Assembly: GCF_014839805.1 (NCBI RefSeq)
Contig: NC_051128.1
Span: forward strand, 12,104,466 to 12,168,465
DNA: 64,000 bases
DNA from: Manduca sexta
Lineage: Eukaryota; Arthropoda; Insecta; Lepidoptera; Sphingidae
Direction of reading: 5' to 3'
Position 1 is the first letter of the stretch; every line of letters starts with the position of its first letter. Position numbers and translations under genes: made by a program. The notes under the pieces were generated by a model. The model had not been told where the DNA came from. It ran no database searches and saw nothing but the letters and a program-made list of their open reading frames with translations. Below, in pieces: positions 1-11,717 of this stretch.

Positions 1-117
1 CCCCATTAAATCGTCTGTAGCCAAAAACCTTGTTTGTAGACGATCGTTATGTTAATGCAACCTAAGATAACTCATTATGATGAATATATTCCGAAAAGAT
101 TTTAAAACAAGTTATTT

Positions 118-760
118 TTGATACGGGTATGGCAGCTGAACCCGCTGCCTGACGGTAAGTGACTTACCTGATGGTAAGTGTAGTGGGGGCCAATAGAATG
201 TCGACTGACGAGAGATGATTACCCCTCGACAGTCGACACAATAGGGGACCGGACTCATTTTTGTTCTTTACTATTATAAAATATTTACGTTATATAAATT
301 ATAACACAGAAAGAATTATTTAAATCCGGTAAAAAATCAACAAATAAGACTTTCAATTTCGGTAGAAGCGGTAAGTAACAAGAAACAGAAAAGAGGCGCA
401 ATACCCACATGTGACGTCATCGGGCATTATGACGCGTGCGATTGAAAGAGATGAAGCGATATCCCCACTTTACGCCCACTTCGGCACATAGTAATATTTG
501 AAATATGAATTACTGGCTTATTTTTTAACCAATTTTAATGCAGTTTTCGCAGGAGGGTTTCTTTTTCGTATTATTAACCATTACATATAGAATAATGTAC
601 TAAATCAAACACAGGACGGTCCCCTATTATACCGGCCTGTTGGAACCGGATATTCACAGGCTGATCTTGAAACGAGACACACTTACGTGAGCCTCTATGA
701 CGGGTTTTAATACCTCCTGTACAGTGGTTGCTATCCGGGCGGATATTAAATATATCCTAC
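118..760 (+). repeat. Interspersed repeat family D, copy 1 (interrupted)
   Basis: The segment with 'CTGATGGTAAGTG', 'GTCGACTGACGAGAGATGAT' and 'CCTGTTGGAA' recurs at 51855-52110 and, more decayed, at 23926-24030. Here it is split by a separate insertion at 244-624. No coding capacity is visible. It is probably the tail of an old non-autonomous or LINE-derived element; the class is not clear. Confidence 0.6.
244..624. mobile_element. MITE-like insertion with GGGGACCG termini
   Basis: The segment starts GGGGACCG and ends CGGTCCCC, a short terminal inverted repeat, and lies inside repeat copy 118-760. TA dinucleotides flank both ends, but comparison with the uninterrupted copy at 51.96 kb fits an AT duplication and a one-base-longer inverted repeat equally well. 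No ORF of note is inside. It is probably a non-autonomous DNA transposon of about 381 bp. Confidence 0.6.
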
Positions 761-942
761 CATAGTAATTCTATGTTATTCTATCTATCACGGGCAGTTG
801 CAGTTTTATTATATCATAAAGATGTATAAAAAAACATCTATTATTGTCTATGCATATGTTTGAAATAAGAATCTGTTAGCGACATTTCACATGTATTCAC
901 TTATGTCCGTATATATCATTCAATGTAAACCTGTTTCCCCAG

Positions 943-3900
943 GCAATAGGCAGCGATCGGAACATACCCGACTGGGTCCTCAAGAACCGTGCCAACCTCT
1001 TGACGTCGATGATCAAGGTGTACCACGGCGACCTGCAGGCGCTGGCGGTGCAGATGGAGGACCAGCGCCGTCTCTCGGAGAAGCTGTATCAAGTGTTCGA
1101 GACTTACCTGCCAGTGTTGCAGTATGGCTGCCATATATTCCAGAGAGTACCGATGTTGAGTTTGCCGAAGGTGAGGTTTTTTGATGTATTTCGGTAAGGT
1201 AGATATTTTTTGAGCAGGAAGGTCAGTTTGGATAAGTTTATTATACGAAATTGAACAGGCTCGCTATACTTTACTACCTTACCTGTTGTTACTATTATTA
1301 TCATACATATGCTTGTTACTAATTTAGATAGAATTAGATATACAGATCTAGAGGAATGATCAGGGAAATGTCACGCGAGTGAAGCCGCAAGCCGAACCGA
1401 GTCCAACTCAACATTACTTTAAACCATTGATTACCAAAGTGGTCCAGATTGACGTTACCAAAAAATGGGAGTTCACAATTCATAAGCGGGAGTCCACAAA
1501 AATATATCTGCTTTTGATAGTAAAATGTGGGCTTTACTTCACCTATCAATGTAGGCAGCCAATATTTTATAAAGCTCAGCGACTGTTACATGTAAGAACT
1601 AGCATATTCTAGGGAACATGCTAGAAATTTAGCTGCAGGGGGGTTCGCCGAACCAACCAAATTTTGAAAGTAGTCTATGAGAAAGAGAAGTTTGGGAATC
1701 TCTGCTTTAAACGCTATAACTGCATAAAACAAGTTAGACTCTGATTGAACGGTAATGGGCGAGAGTACCGGGCGATTTAATTTGTTGAACCGGCGCGGCG
1801 CTGCGAGCCGTCGGTCGGTCCCGCTGGACGGCTAAGTTCATTACATTCAGCTGAATTTTAGAAAATTCACGTTCAATTTAGAACGTTGTGGTAGATATTA
1901 CGGGATGAATAGGGACTTGGTGTTTGGAATATTGCATTTAATGTTAGGTGATGAGCGAAATGTATAACTAAAATGTAAAAAGAAAATTCAATAAAACTAA
2001 ATTTGTTTATAAAAAAGCAAGGACAGGCTTATGTTTTTTTTGTAAATTAAATAAATTTTTCATCTAACAAGTTAAAATGTGACAGAATATTTTTTTATAG
2101 TACCTACCACGTTTGTTTTCTTAATCGGTATTATTGTTTACTTATTCGATAAGAAAACGTATCATTGATACTAATGTGTAGGTATATTACATCATGTATG
2201 TTTAACATATAGACACACATCACGCCTTTATCCCCGAAATGATAGGCAGAGGTGTAACCAGGGCCTCCATTTATCACCATGTGTATTCCATCTTATGATG
2301 TGATAGGGGCGAGCCTATCGCCATAACGGGCACAAATTCCAATTCCCTTCGAATATAGAACAAAAAACCTCAATATCACTTTGACGACTCGAGATTCAAA
2401 CCCAGGACCTCAGAGCAGTGCCGTACCGCGCACACAATGCAGCTACGCCACCGAGTTATTATGTAATACTTTTCCGCTTACACTAAAAAACAGCATATAA
2501 GGTAGATATAACGCCGGTGGTCGGTAAATACTGATTATTCATGCCATCAGTAACAACAACGTTTTGAAAATGCGTTTGTGTTCCAACGTGCAGTTGAATT
2601 AATGTTGGCACATAAAGCTTCAGCGCTTTGGTATGAATTCATGTGTGGGATTAAAATTGATGTATGCAGAATGCGGACGAGTACATGTATTTTTTTGAAT
2701 AAAAAAGTATTTTGTATGTATCTGTTTATTATATTAACTAATGAATTAAAAAGTTTATACATTTTCACAAAATGACATAAGTCGTGTTTTGTTTTACTTG
2801 TCACATTGAGATGTCTGCGGGAGGCGAGGTCCGCTATTTGATACGTAGCTCAGCCGCTCGAACCAATGTTTAAATGTTTATCATAGTACTTTAATTGCGA
2901 ATAAATTTATCAACATTAATTTCATTGACTGCATCGGTGGCGTAGTTATATTACGGTAGAACTGCTATATTGTATTCTCGGGTTCAATCCCCGGGTTGGG
3001 CAAAGTGATATTTGGGTTTTTCTATTCAGTGTCAGCCCGGAATCTGGAATTTGGGCCGATATGGCGATAGGCTCGCCCCCTATCACATCATGGAACGGAA
3101 CACACAGGCGAGAAATGGGTGCTAACCTGTCAGGGATAAAGGTGCAATGTGTAATTAACTTTGGTTTTATTTATGTACCCATATCGACCACAAGGAACCT
3201 ACTTTAGCGGGAATAAAACTGTGTGATAATGCCATGTTTACATTAAATCAATGTTGCAGACATTTTGACTCATACGTGTTTAAGTTGTACGTCTCTCCTT
3301 AGCGATAACAATTTCAAGTGTTTATTGACATTGTAGTTATCACGCGCTAATTCCCAGTATAAATACTTTGCTTGAGATAGTGGCTTCGGGCTGACGATTG
3401 TGACGTCACGTCCTGTGTGTCTGGCGAACACTTAACTCTAAATATACTATTGACCAGAGGCTAGGAATTAAACGAATCCAGATAATCAGTACCAGGTAAA
3501 TCTATATGTTATCCATATCGCCTCGTAGCTTTCTAGCATAACAATAGTGCGTAGGTATATCAATACTCGCAGGAATATTCGAGTTTGAGTTAGTACAGAG
3601 AATAAGGAGGAATTTTGTGTTATGGAAATGTTTGATGTCACGAAACGCGTTTCTTTTTCTAACCCAACCTAACCTAACATGTCCCGTCACCAGGAGGCAA
3701 TTGTTGCGAGCTCGGTCTTCAAACCGAATGCACGCCCATACATGGGGGACATTTACTGCGGGTGGAGGCACACAGTGCTGTGTATACTTCGTAGTTGTAT
3801 GACACTGAAGGTACACAGTGCTACGTATATATCTCGTGGTTGTATGACACATTGAAGTCTAAAATGGCTGCGGTTGCTAAGCCGGAGTATCACCTGTATA

Positions 3901-6900
3901 CCGTTCGCAACGTAACCTTAGTGATAACAACGGTTTTTCCCCGAAAACCTCACCATATAAGTAAAACTTATTTAACTACGATTTTCTGTAAGACACTAGC
4001 ATCATCCTAGTCTATATCATTTATGCTATTCTTAATAACAACGCATCTTTATGTATAAGGAATTTAAAATAGTATGATTCTACTGTAGGTATAACTACCT
4101 GCAGTTGTTTGTTGGTATTCTTATCAGACTAGTGGGCATTCCTAACACAGTAAATATAAAATAGTAGGTCATTGTGTATAATAAAATTGTTATTGTGAGT
4201 GATTAAGACATGTAAAAAAGCGGCAATAGCCTAATTGGGTATGGAATGGACTGCTGAGGCAAATTTCCGCAAGTTCTAAAACCAAGTACGCACCTCTAAC
4301 TTCTCTAAAGTTATGTGTGTCTTTGTGAAATATCCCTTGCTATAACGGTGAAAGAAAACATGACAAGAAACCTGCGTACCTAAGAAGTTCTCTATAAGAA
4401 TTTTGAGGGTATGTAAAGTCGGCCAATCCGCAATAGGCCAGCGTGGTAGAGTAATCCCTCCAAGTAGTAGAGAAGGGCCGTGCCCAGCAATGGGACAACA
4501 TATGATACCGAGCTAATTTATTACTATAAGACAAATATTGCGATAATAGCAAAAGCTGCTAGTCTAAAATAGCACTTGAACACGTAACTGATACAGCTAG
4601 CGGGAATAAAAAAACTCCCTCTCGAATAATGAGACGACGCGAAGGTCCACTTGATTTTTGAGATCACGTTGCTTTTAGTTACTTCATTGTAGGGGTATTG
4701 CGGTTCTGAAGGATGTAAAAACACTGATTTCCGAATATTTTTTGCAGTAGGGCATTAGTGATCGCTAGGCTGTCACTAAACAACTTGTAACTTTTAAAAT
4801 CTATACAAAATCATTCTTGGTTTCCTAAATATTTGAGGTCAAATAGTATTAAAAAAGTGGGTACATTGGAGCCTAAAGTTTTGGGCAATAGAATCTTGAA
4901 CTCGTGTTCTATTTTCGCAGAGTGCGACGTCAATCTACATGGAGTCTATGCAGATACTGGAGCAGTGCCGCAAGAACAAAGGCGTCCTGGGTGGCGTCAT
5001 CCTTTATAACAACAAGTGAGTTACCTTCCATGTGTCGGGAAAAAATACTTGCTAGAAATAATAAACTGTTTTATTTTTCTTTTTTATATTTGTAATAAGG
5101 TATATCACATCAGTTGTAATATATGTACCTATAATATATCATCGCCTTGCACCAAACGTAAAAATAGAATACATTTTTCGATAGAAACCTATTCCACCAC
5201 GGCAACGATATGAACATTTCTGCAATACTAAATAACTGTCCAACAACATAACCGCTACTAATTTTCAAACAAATCCTCTTTTGAAATCCTCAAGTATCCA
5301 CCCAAATACCTCTTGCAGGATAATATCAACACAACTGCCGCCTGGGCTGACCTCCTACCTGACAGTGGTAGACCCGTACAGAATAAAGTCACCAGCAGAG
5401 ACGTTGGAAACAGAAACGCCATTACCGCTCGGAGCTCAACTATTGGTTGTGTATGTGGGCAAGAAGATGTACGACAGTCTCAAGAAACAGACCGAGAAAC
5501 TGCAAGAGTTCAATCAGAATGGGGAGGAGATGATTGCTAAGTTTAAAAAGGTATTCATTTTTATTGAGAACCATGATGTACGTAAATTATAATGCGACCT
5601 CAACTATTTTAGTAAAGATTTCTTACAGTAAAAGATTTGCCTGACAAAGTACATTGTTCTTTTCTTTTATAGAACAATAAGTTTCGAGTGACGGGTGTCT
5701 AACTCTTACATATTTTTTTGTTTGACTATAGAATCAAGAAGCCGAACGCGAAAAACAACGAGAGTTCCCGCAAACAGGCATGAAGCGTGATAAATCTCTT
5801 CTATTCACCGCGGTTCCTGAAGAAGACCATACCATGATTTCACCTCCCAACAGAGAAGAGCAACCACCAACTAACGAGGTCCGCAAACCACCGAGCATGC
5901 CCGACGTCGTGCCTTTCACCAACAAACCTAGACAAAGACCAAATAAATTGTCACTGAGCTTCAAAAATCAGAAATCACTTGATGAAGACGCCAGAGAGAA
6001 TGAGAAAGTATTTACGGGTCAGACTAGTGTATGCTCCACTCCCATGGTGGAGTACAAGCGCTTGCATGGCAATATGCTGTCAATCTGCCAGAATCCGGAG
6101 TCCCAAGGCCAAGAGAAGCCAGTCGAACCAGACGTACTGAAGAATGTAGAAAATTGTGCCAAAATAAATCTTGAAAACGAACAGAGAGACAATAAAATTG
6201 TGTTAGACATGAATTGTATTGCCGACCATTATATTAATAAACCGGAATCGATGAGAAAGCTAGCGAGTGTGACAGACATACAAGAGACGTTCAAAAACAT
6301 TACGAATAGAGCTACATCGAAGTTTAAGTTAAAAAGGTCTAAAGTGAACATGAACGATGATAACATGACGCCATCGCCGGAAAACGAACTCCATAAGAGT
6401 CAAAGTACCATGACAATAAATGACCCACTATTCCCTGTGTTTAGGAACGACGGCGTGGCTATCTCCGAATCTCTCTTCAACCAGTATTTAGAGCAGCATT
6501 ATTCAAGAATGCAACAAGAGTCGAATGAATCAAACATGTTCACATTTAACATGAAATTATGTGAGCAGGAGAAGTTCGAAGACTTCGACTCTGAAATTAA
6601 TAAATCGCCGCAGAGAACGCCGAAGAAGATCGCTAAGGATTCAACTAAAACTCTGCCCACAGATCAGTCGAGACGAAAGTCTCTCTCGCTGCCTTTGAAA
6701 TCTTTGAATGAGAGTTCGGAATCGCAAATAGGTACCGATTCAGAAGCGACGAGTTTTAAGAAGAAACTGACTGGGGTACAGCTGACGCCTCTAATGGAGA
6801 AACTGAGTCATTTGGCGTTTTCTGACAAGTCCAGTGGGTATAGTAGCAGAGTAATGACACCTTTAGAACTGAGAGAGTTCCTCACGCCCGCCACGGAACG

Positions 6901-8741
6901 ACAAGTAACGTTTTCGGACAGGTGGGTAACAGTTTAGAATTATGCACTATTATTGATATATTATTGAGTAATAAAAATTTATCCAATGACTATCAACCGA
7001 CCTGAGGCATATAATTCTAAAAATCTTAAATGTCGCTGATAGCAGAATAATTTTAACAATACCTGCATATTCTTTAGACTTCATAACTATTGAATTTGGG
7101 ATACTTTTTGTGGTTTAGCTTTGAATGTCTATCAAACCTACGAAATATAATCTTTGATCTAAAATAAGCTGTACGCTTTGTATTGCAACATACCTCATCT
7201 GCAGTGGAGAGACAGTTTATATTAATTTAGACACATTTGTAATTGTAATTGTTTATCGATATCGATAGAATTACACAGTATAAACATTTCAATTGTGTTC
7301 AGACCAAAAACCCAACACCAAGAGTCGATGAGCGACGAGGAGTCCGACTCTGAGTTGGAGCTGCTGCCGTCGTACAGCAAGCACGCGGTGAAGTGCGGAC
7401 TGTTCGTGAGCGGGCTGCACAACATGGCGCTGTTGGCGTTGATCGACGTCGACGCCGCTAATGACGTCGAAACTATTAACGCTTTGGTGAGTTGTTATAT
7501 GCGTCTAATACATACTATCAAGGCAGGCAATAACTCTTGAATAGTGTTCGAAATCGGTAGTTTTCTAAGATATTCTGGATGGATTTGTGTGTTGAAATTT
7601 GATGAATACAATAGATACGCGAATACGCAGTATCGACATTTGTCGGTAATCAATACATTCATAATGTTACACGCTACTTTATTAGGAAGATATCTCTATT
7701 TTTTATTCCCCTAAAAAATATGTGGTCGTACAGAGGACTATGACCAAAAAAATCGTATCGAATTATTTCCAAATACACGTCGTATTATGTAAAGGTGTAG
7801 TATTGCCTTATCGATAACTGAGCCCAATGCTTTGTACTTACCGCAGTCTACCCATATTAGTTATTTTTGTTTACAGTGGGAGACATCGCTGAACGCACTT
7901 GGCCCCATCGAACAGAAATGCATGGAGCCGCTACCAGCGGGCGCAGAGGCGACGGAGTACAGCTACCTTACCCTCGACCCTGACTGGGGCACCGTGAAGA
8001 AGGGAGGTCCGTGGGCAGCGCTCGACATTGCAACAATGGGACTGATTCACAACGAATTTTCAGAGGATCCTGAATTATCAGAAGTTATTTTAAGGTGAGT
8101 TACTCAGGCCTATTGTTCCCGAATTTGAGACTGCTTTTATAAAATATACCTCGAAATTGCTTCAAATCTATCGATTCAATAATAGCTGCATGTTCTCAAA
8201 TTTCGAGTTGTTAAGTTACTTTAGTTGCTAGTTCTTAATGACATACATATACATAGTATCACGCCTCTATCCCTAGGGGTAAGCAGATACTATGGATTGC
8301 TACTTTGCACGATTCTGGCATACTTCTCGCGCATCTTCTACCTTCATTAATCTTTTCATGCATTCCCGTCGGTTCCGGGTACTTTTGACCTGGCCTTTAC
8401 TGAGAATGTCAGATATCTGACATTCGAAGGTTCGGTGCGGTCGACCCCTACCGGCTCTTCCATCCACATTCGCCGTATAAACCTTAATTATAATTCTCTT
8501 TTCTTATAATTCTTAATGACATATATAAGCAAATCTGATTATTTTATTCATGTTTTACCCTTTTTTCTTCAGGAGTGAAGAAAGTGTAGTTCTTGGAGTG
8601 TCGTGCGGCGGTGCTCAGATATACTACCAAGAGAGTGGACACCGACAAGCCGGCCCGCCCGCGCCCTCCGACCTGCTCGCCGCCGCACCGCTGCGGGCCC
8701 GGAGGCGACTGCACAGGGACCACTCTATACTGCTCTTGTAA
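943..8741 (+). CDS. HPS4: HPS4-like BLOC-3 subunit, 5' partial
   Basis: Coding exons 943-1170, 4921-5015, 5319-5550, 5732-6921, 7303-7486, 7877-8094 and 8573-8741 all have AG/GT borders and join in one frame to TAA (771 residues, 5' end missing). The N-terminal part reads as a longin-type fold: a YHG helix region, then 'VLGGVILYNNK' and 'QLLVVYVGKKMYDSL'. The 1190-bp fourth exon is a Ser/Lys-rich, probably disordered linker. The last three exons form a second ordered part ending near 'VSCGGAQIYYQ'. This order (longin, long linker, C-terminal longin) fits HPS4 of the CCZ1/INTU/HPS4 family. By family knowledge HPS4 pairs with HPS1 as BLOC-3, the exchange factor for Rab32/38 in pigment-granule and lysosome-related organelle formation. 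Identity rests on recalled family features; CCZ1 is less likely because it is shorter. Earlier exons would lie left of the window. Confidence 0.62.
2205..2455 (-). repeat. tRNA-derived SINE, family A, reverse copy
   Basis: Read on the minus strand it begins 'CTCGGTGGCGTAGCTG' (A-box-like), has a B-box-like 'GGTTTGAATC', then the body with 'CGATAGGCTCGCCCCTATCA' and the tail 'GGGATAAAGGCGTGATGTG'. The same order is seen at 2931, 37000, 55618 and 59339. Confidence 0.75.
2931..3152 (+). repeat. tRNA-derived SINE, family A
   Basis: The head 'GCATCGGTGGCGTAGTT', the B-box region 'GGGTTCAATCCCCGGG' and the body 'GGCGATAGGCTCGCCCCCTA' match the other copies. The tail is decayed. Confidence 0.75.
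3767..3856 (+). repeat. Two-unit tandem duplication, about 45 bp
   Basis: Units at 3767-3809 and 3810-3856 share 'CACAGTGCT', 'GTAT' and 'GTTGTATGACAC' with scattered substitutions. It lies just 5' of a Kozak-like AAAATGG at 3861-3867, inside an HPS4 intron. Confidence 0.6.
4213..4515 (+). repeat. Lepidopteran SINE, family C (Metulj-like)
   Basis: It shares with 35757-36080 the ordered blocks 'CACACCTCTAACTT/CTGACTT', 'AACGGTGAAAGAAAACAT', 'GAAACCTGC', 'AGGCCAGCGTGGT' and 'CCGTGCCCAGCAATGGG'. This block set is typical of an abundant moth and butterfly SINE; the name Metulj is from memory. Confidence 0.7.
8236..8490 (-). repeat. Decayed interspersed repeat in HPS4 intron 6
   Basis: The left end 'CACGCCTCTATCCCTAGGGG' resembles the reverse complement of lepidopteran SINE tails ending in 'GGGGATAGAGGCGTGAT'. 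The rest is a non-coding segment unlike family A. Its boundaries are uncertain. Confidence 0.4.
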
Positions 8742-10542
8742 AGATATACATGGTTGAGATGGCCCTCGGACCACCACGGACATGCATTTTTAGCCAAACA
8801 CTAGTTTTTTTAGTAGCGTACCTTGGTAGACGTACAGCGTGACCGCCCGGGACCTCACGCGCCTTAAGTTCTTTTAACCTACGAAACTGTTACAATCGGA
8901 GACTTTATTCTGCTCCAACCGGGGCCTCGTATTGGTTATTACTAGTTTTATTTATACAAAACGTATGATCATTGTAGTTTTGTCATACAAAATGTATGAG
9001 TAGCTTTTTGGATGCATCTTATTCGACCAACCGTGAAGTGACGATAACGGAAACGTGCGTTGTTTAATTAAAAAATATGCATATTTTTACTATGAACAAT
9101 ATAATGACAAACGTTTATCGTTTATTAACGCATGCGCTGATATTTTTTTACCTCGTCGTACGGTTCTGGATACACGCGTGTGGATACCTAAAACTTAATA
9201 TGTCTGGAACACCATGAAAATAAGATGAAAGGTTGCATTACATTATTTTATGCTGTTACTTCAAGAATATTAAAAATATTTCCATTATAATGCTCGATAG
9301 ATTTTTCAGTGTGTCCGAGGGCCATCTGTAGTAATTTGACTGACAATATCGAATTGTCTTATATGTTTTGGTGTTCGTCCGGCATTTTGAAGGTAGGCTA
9401 AGGAATTAGTAATAGAAGTTTTAGTCACTGAACGAGTGGTAAAGTAGACATTGTAGTTCGCACATAAGAGCTAGTCTCCTCCGAAAGGGGGAAAATGTGC
9501 GAAATAAGGGAGCAAGACAATGGCATATGTAGATTAAAGAAAGCTGGCGCGTATAACGTATTCATAGTTGCGTTTGTGTAGTGTCAAGTAACTGAATACG
9601 TCTGTCGCTATATCGACGCATTGCTCACGCGTCACCAGAGTCGAGAAATATTGCTTGATATTTTGTTGACATCTATGTTTTTCCTCTTTAATTATATTTC
9701 TTTTAACATAGGTACTATAAAAAGTATGTTTTTGTAGGTACCATGAACATGCCAGCTTTGAGTAATAGACCTATAGCTATATGTATATAGCAAAATACAC
9801 TATTATCGCTCTCCCAAGTTAACTAGAACTTATGGGCGAACTACAGTAAAGAAGCAAGAATTCTAAGGTTTTTAGACTCGAGATTCCGCGGTTGACATAA
9901 TTTAGACATTCCAAGCGAAAGTGATAGTTATTACATTCGAATTAGTATTCATATTCCCGTATTCGACAATAGATATAGACGAAAGCTTGTAAATACTGCC
10001 GAAGTTGACTACAGTAGACGTAAGCGGTTAAAACTGTTTTTGCCATACATTTAAACTCGGGACTGCGTATTATTGACGTGAGAAAACATTATTCATAATC
10101 GATGCGATTTATTTACCAAATCCGTTAGACGAATCGGCTAAGACTGAATTGAAAATGCTTTTTCAAATGCAAAATATATTTCTAGATTAAATGAAAAATA
10201 TTATGCCCTCGAATACGTCCATGCGAAGTCCGAAACCATTGTTTTGGTGTTTACTTGGTAAACCGAACAACCACATATCTAACTACCGTCCTCTTTCAAG
10301 CAACGCGTAACTTTAAAAATGCATAATCTACCTACATTAAGAACACTGTCATAATATGCAGTCCCAGTTGTGATTGGGCCACATTAGCTTAGAAACAACC
10401 CAGTAGTCTGTGGCGTAAACAATTTATATGGGCGTACTCTATCAGGTAGTTTATATAATATTTATTAACCATTTGTAAACTTCACACTTGTAGTTACGGA
10501 GGGTAGAATGAAAAGTGTTTTTGTAGGACTACTAATGGCTTG

Positions 10543-10703
10543 ACAGCAAACGATCCCAATGTTTCTTTCTTCGATCTTTCTCCAAAATGGACCCAGAACA
10601 AAGATTGTTCTGACATGCTTACAAATAAGTCATTTTGATTAATTGATTCTCGAAATCGAATTGAAAATTAAGATTGCGATCGTTTATTGAAAACTGCTGT
10701 AAA
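10543..10703. mobile_element. MITE family F, copy 1
   Basis: Terminal inverted repeats 'AAACGATCCCAAT' (left) and 'ATTGCGATCGTTTATTGAAA' (right) enclose a core with 'GACATGCTTACAAATAAGT'. The core matches the reverse complement of the copy at 52818-52984. There is no ORF. Confidence 0.65.
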
Positions 10704-11584
10704 TCGTTACGAGTTTTTATCTTGAATATTACACCTTCGATAAAAATCGAAATGAAGACAGCGCTGATACGTAGTCAGTAATATGGAATGGCCATGGGCC
10801 ACGACTTTTTTTTTACACAAATTCCTCCATTTATTGTGATCTTTATTCTATTTTTCTCCTACTTTTTACACAAGGTTTTATGACTCCTCTATAAAAGCAA
10901 TATATATTGAGATGCAGCTGGCTATGCCATATTTATTCTATTATCAACAAAGCTTGTTTCTCGTTATTCATGTGAAGTTATAAAAGCAACCAATCGCGTA
11001 GTTTTATAGCTTAAAACTCGAACTATACCGCAACTACGATTATTTTACTCTAATGTTATTGTAATAGAGCCTAAAATGCTACGTCTTGCCAGTTGCACGT
11101 AGGTTTCGGTACGTCCATAGTATTTAGTGCCAAGTTAATTTAATAAATACACAGCTTAGTTATAGAGCACAGAATATAGTAATTGTATCTACATTTCATC
11201 CAAAGCTATGATATTTGTACGATTTCTATAGTTTTTCACGGCAGACTTTTACATTTTAAAAGCTTCATTCTTGCCTTAGATTTTAAGTTTTGTTACTCAT
11301 CTACCGAGACTAGGTAAGAGAACGCAAGTATATATTTCTCACCCAGTTTGTTGATTTCCTAGCAAATTTCAATCGTCGATATAATTAATATCTCGATAGA
11401 TATCTTCATATCGGTCGCATAATGGACCAATCAGGACAAAGTTTGACCCGCAATGTTTAAATTATTACGTTTTATTGGTTGTTTTGCGATCTTTTTGAAA
11501 TGCATTAGGATACTATATTTGCGTCACCTGATGTCGGTTTAAAGGGTCAAATTTAGACCGAGCTGTTTATGTACTCATATACGA

Positions 11585-11717
11585 TTTCAATAAACGATGA
11601 TCAGTTATTTCGGATCAAGATCAAACCAATCAAAACGATTCATTCACTACTCTGATGGGTCCATATTTATTGTCAATCCAAAGATAACTGTTAGCATCGT
11701 TTATCGAAATCTAGCAG
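11585..11717. mobile_element. MITE family F, diverged copy 2
   Basis: Ends 'TTTCAATAAACGATGATCAG' and 'CATCGTTTATCGAAA' are inverted, and the core has 'AAACCAATCAAAACGA', like the other copies. Divergence is high. Confidence 0.45.

Larger units (their letters stand above)
1171..4920 (+). other. HPS4 intron filled with repeats
   Basis: This 3.75-kb intron holds two SINE copies in opposite orientations, one SINE of another family and a tandem duplication (listed separately). A GC-rich patch at about 1780-1840 stands out from the AT-rich background, but no splice-bounded exon is apparent in it. Confidence 0.6.

Noticed and set aside
1..942. Upstream HPS4 exons in the first 942 bases
   Set aside because: The interval is mostly repeat family D plus a nested MITE; no AG-bounded open segment joins the exon at 943.
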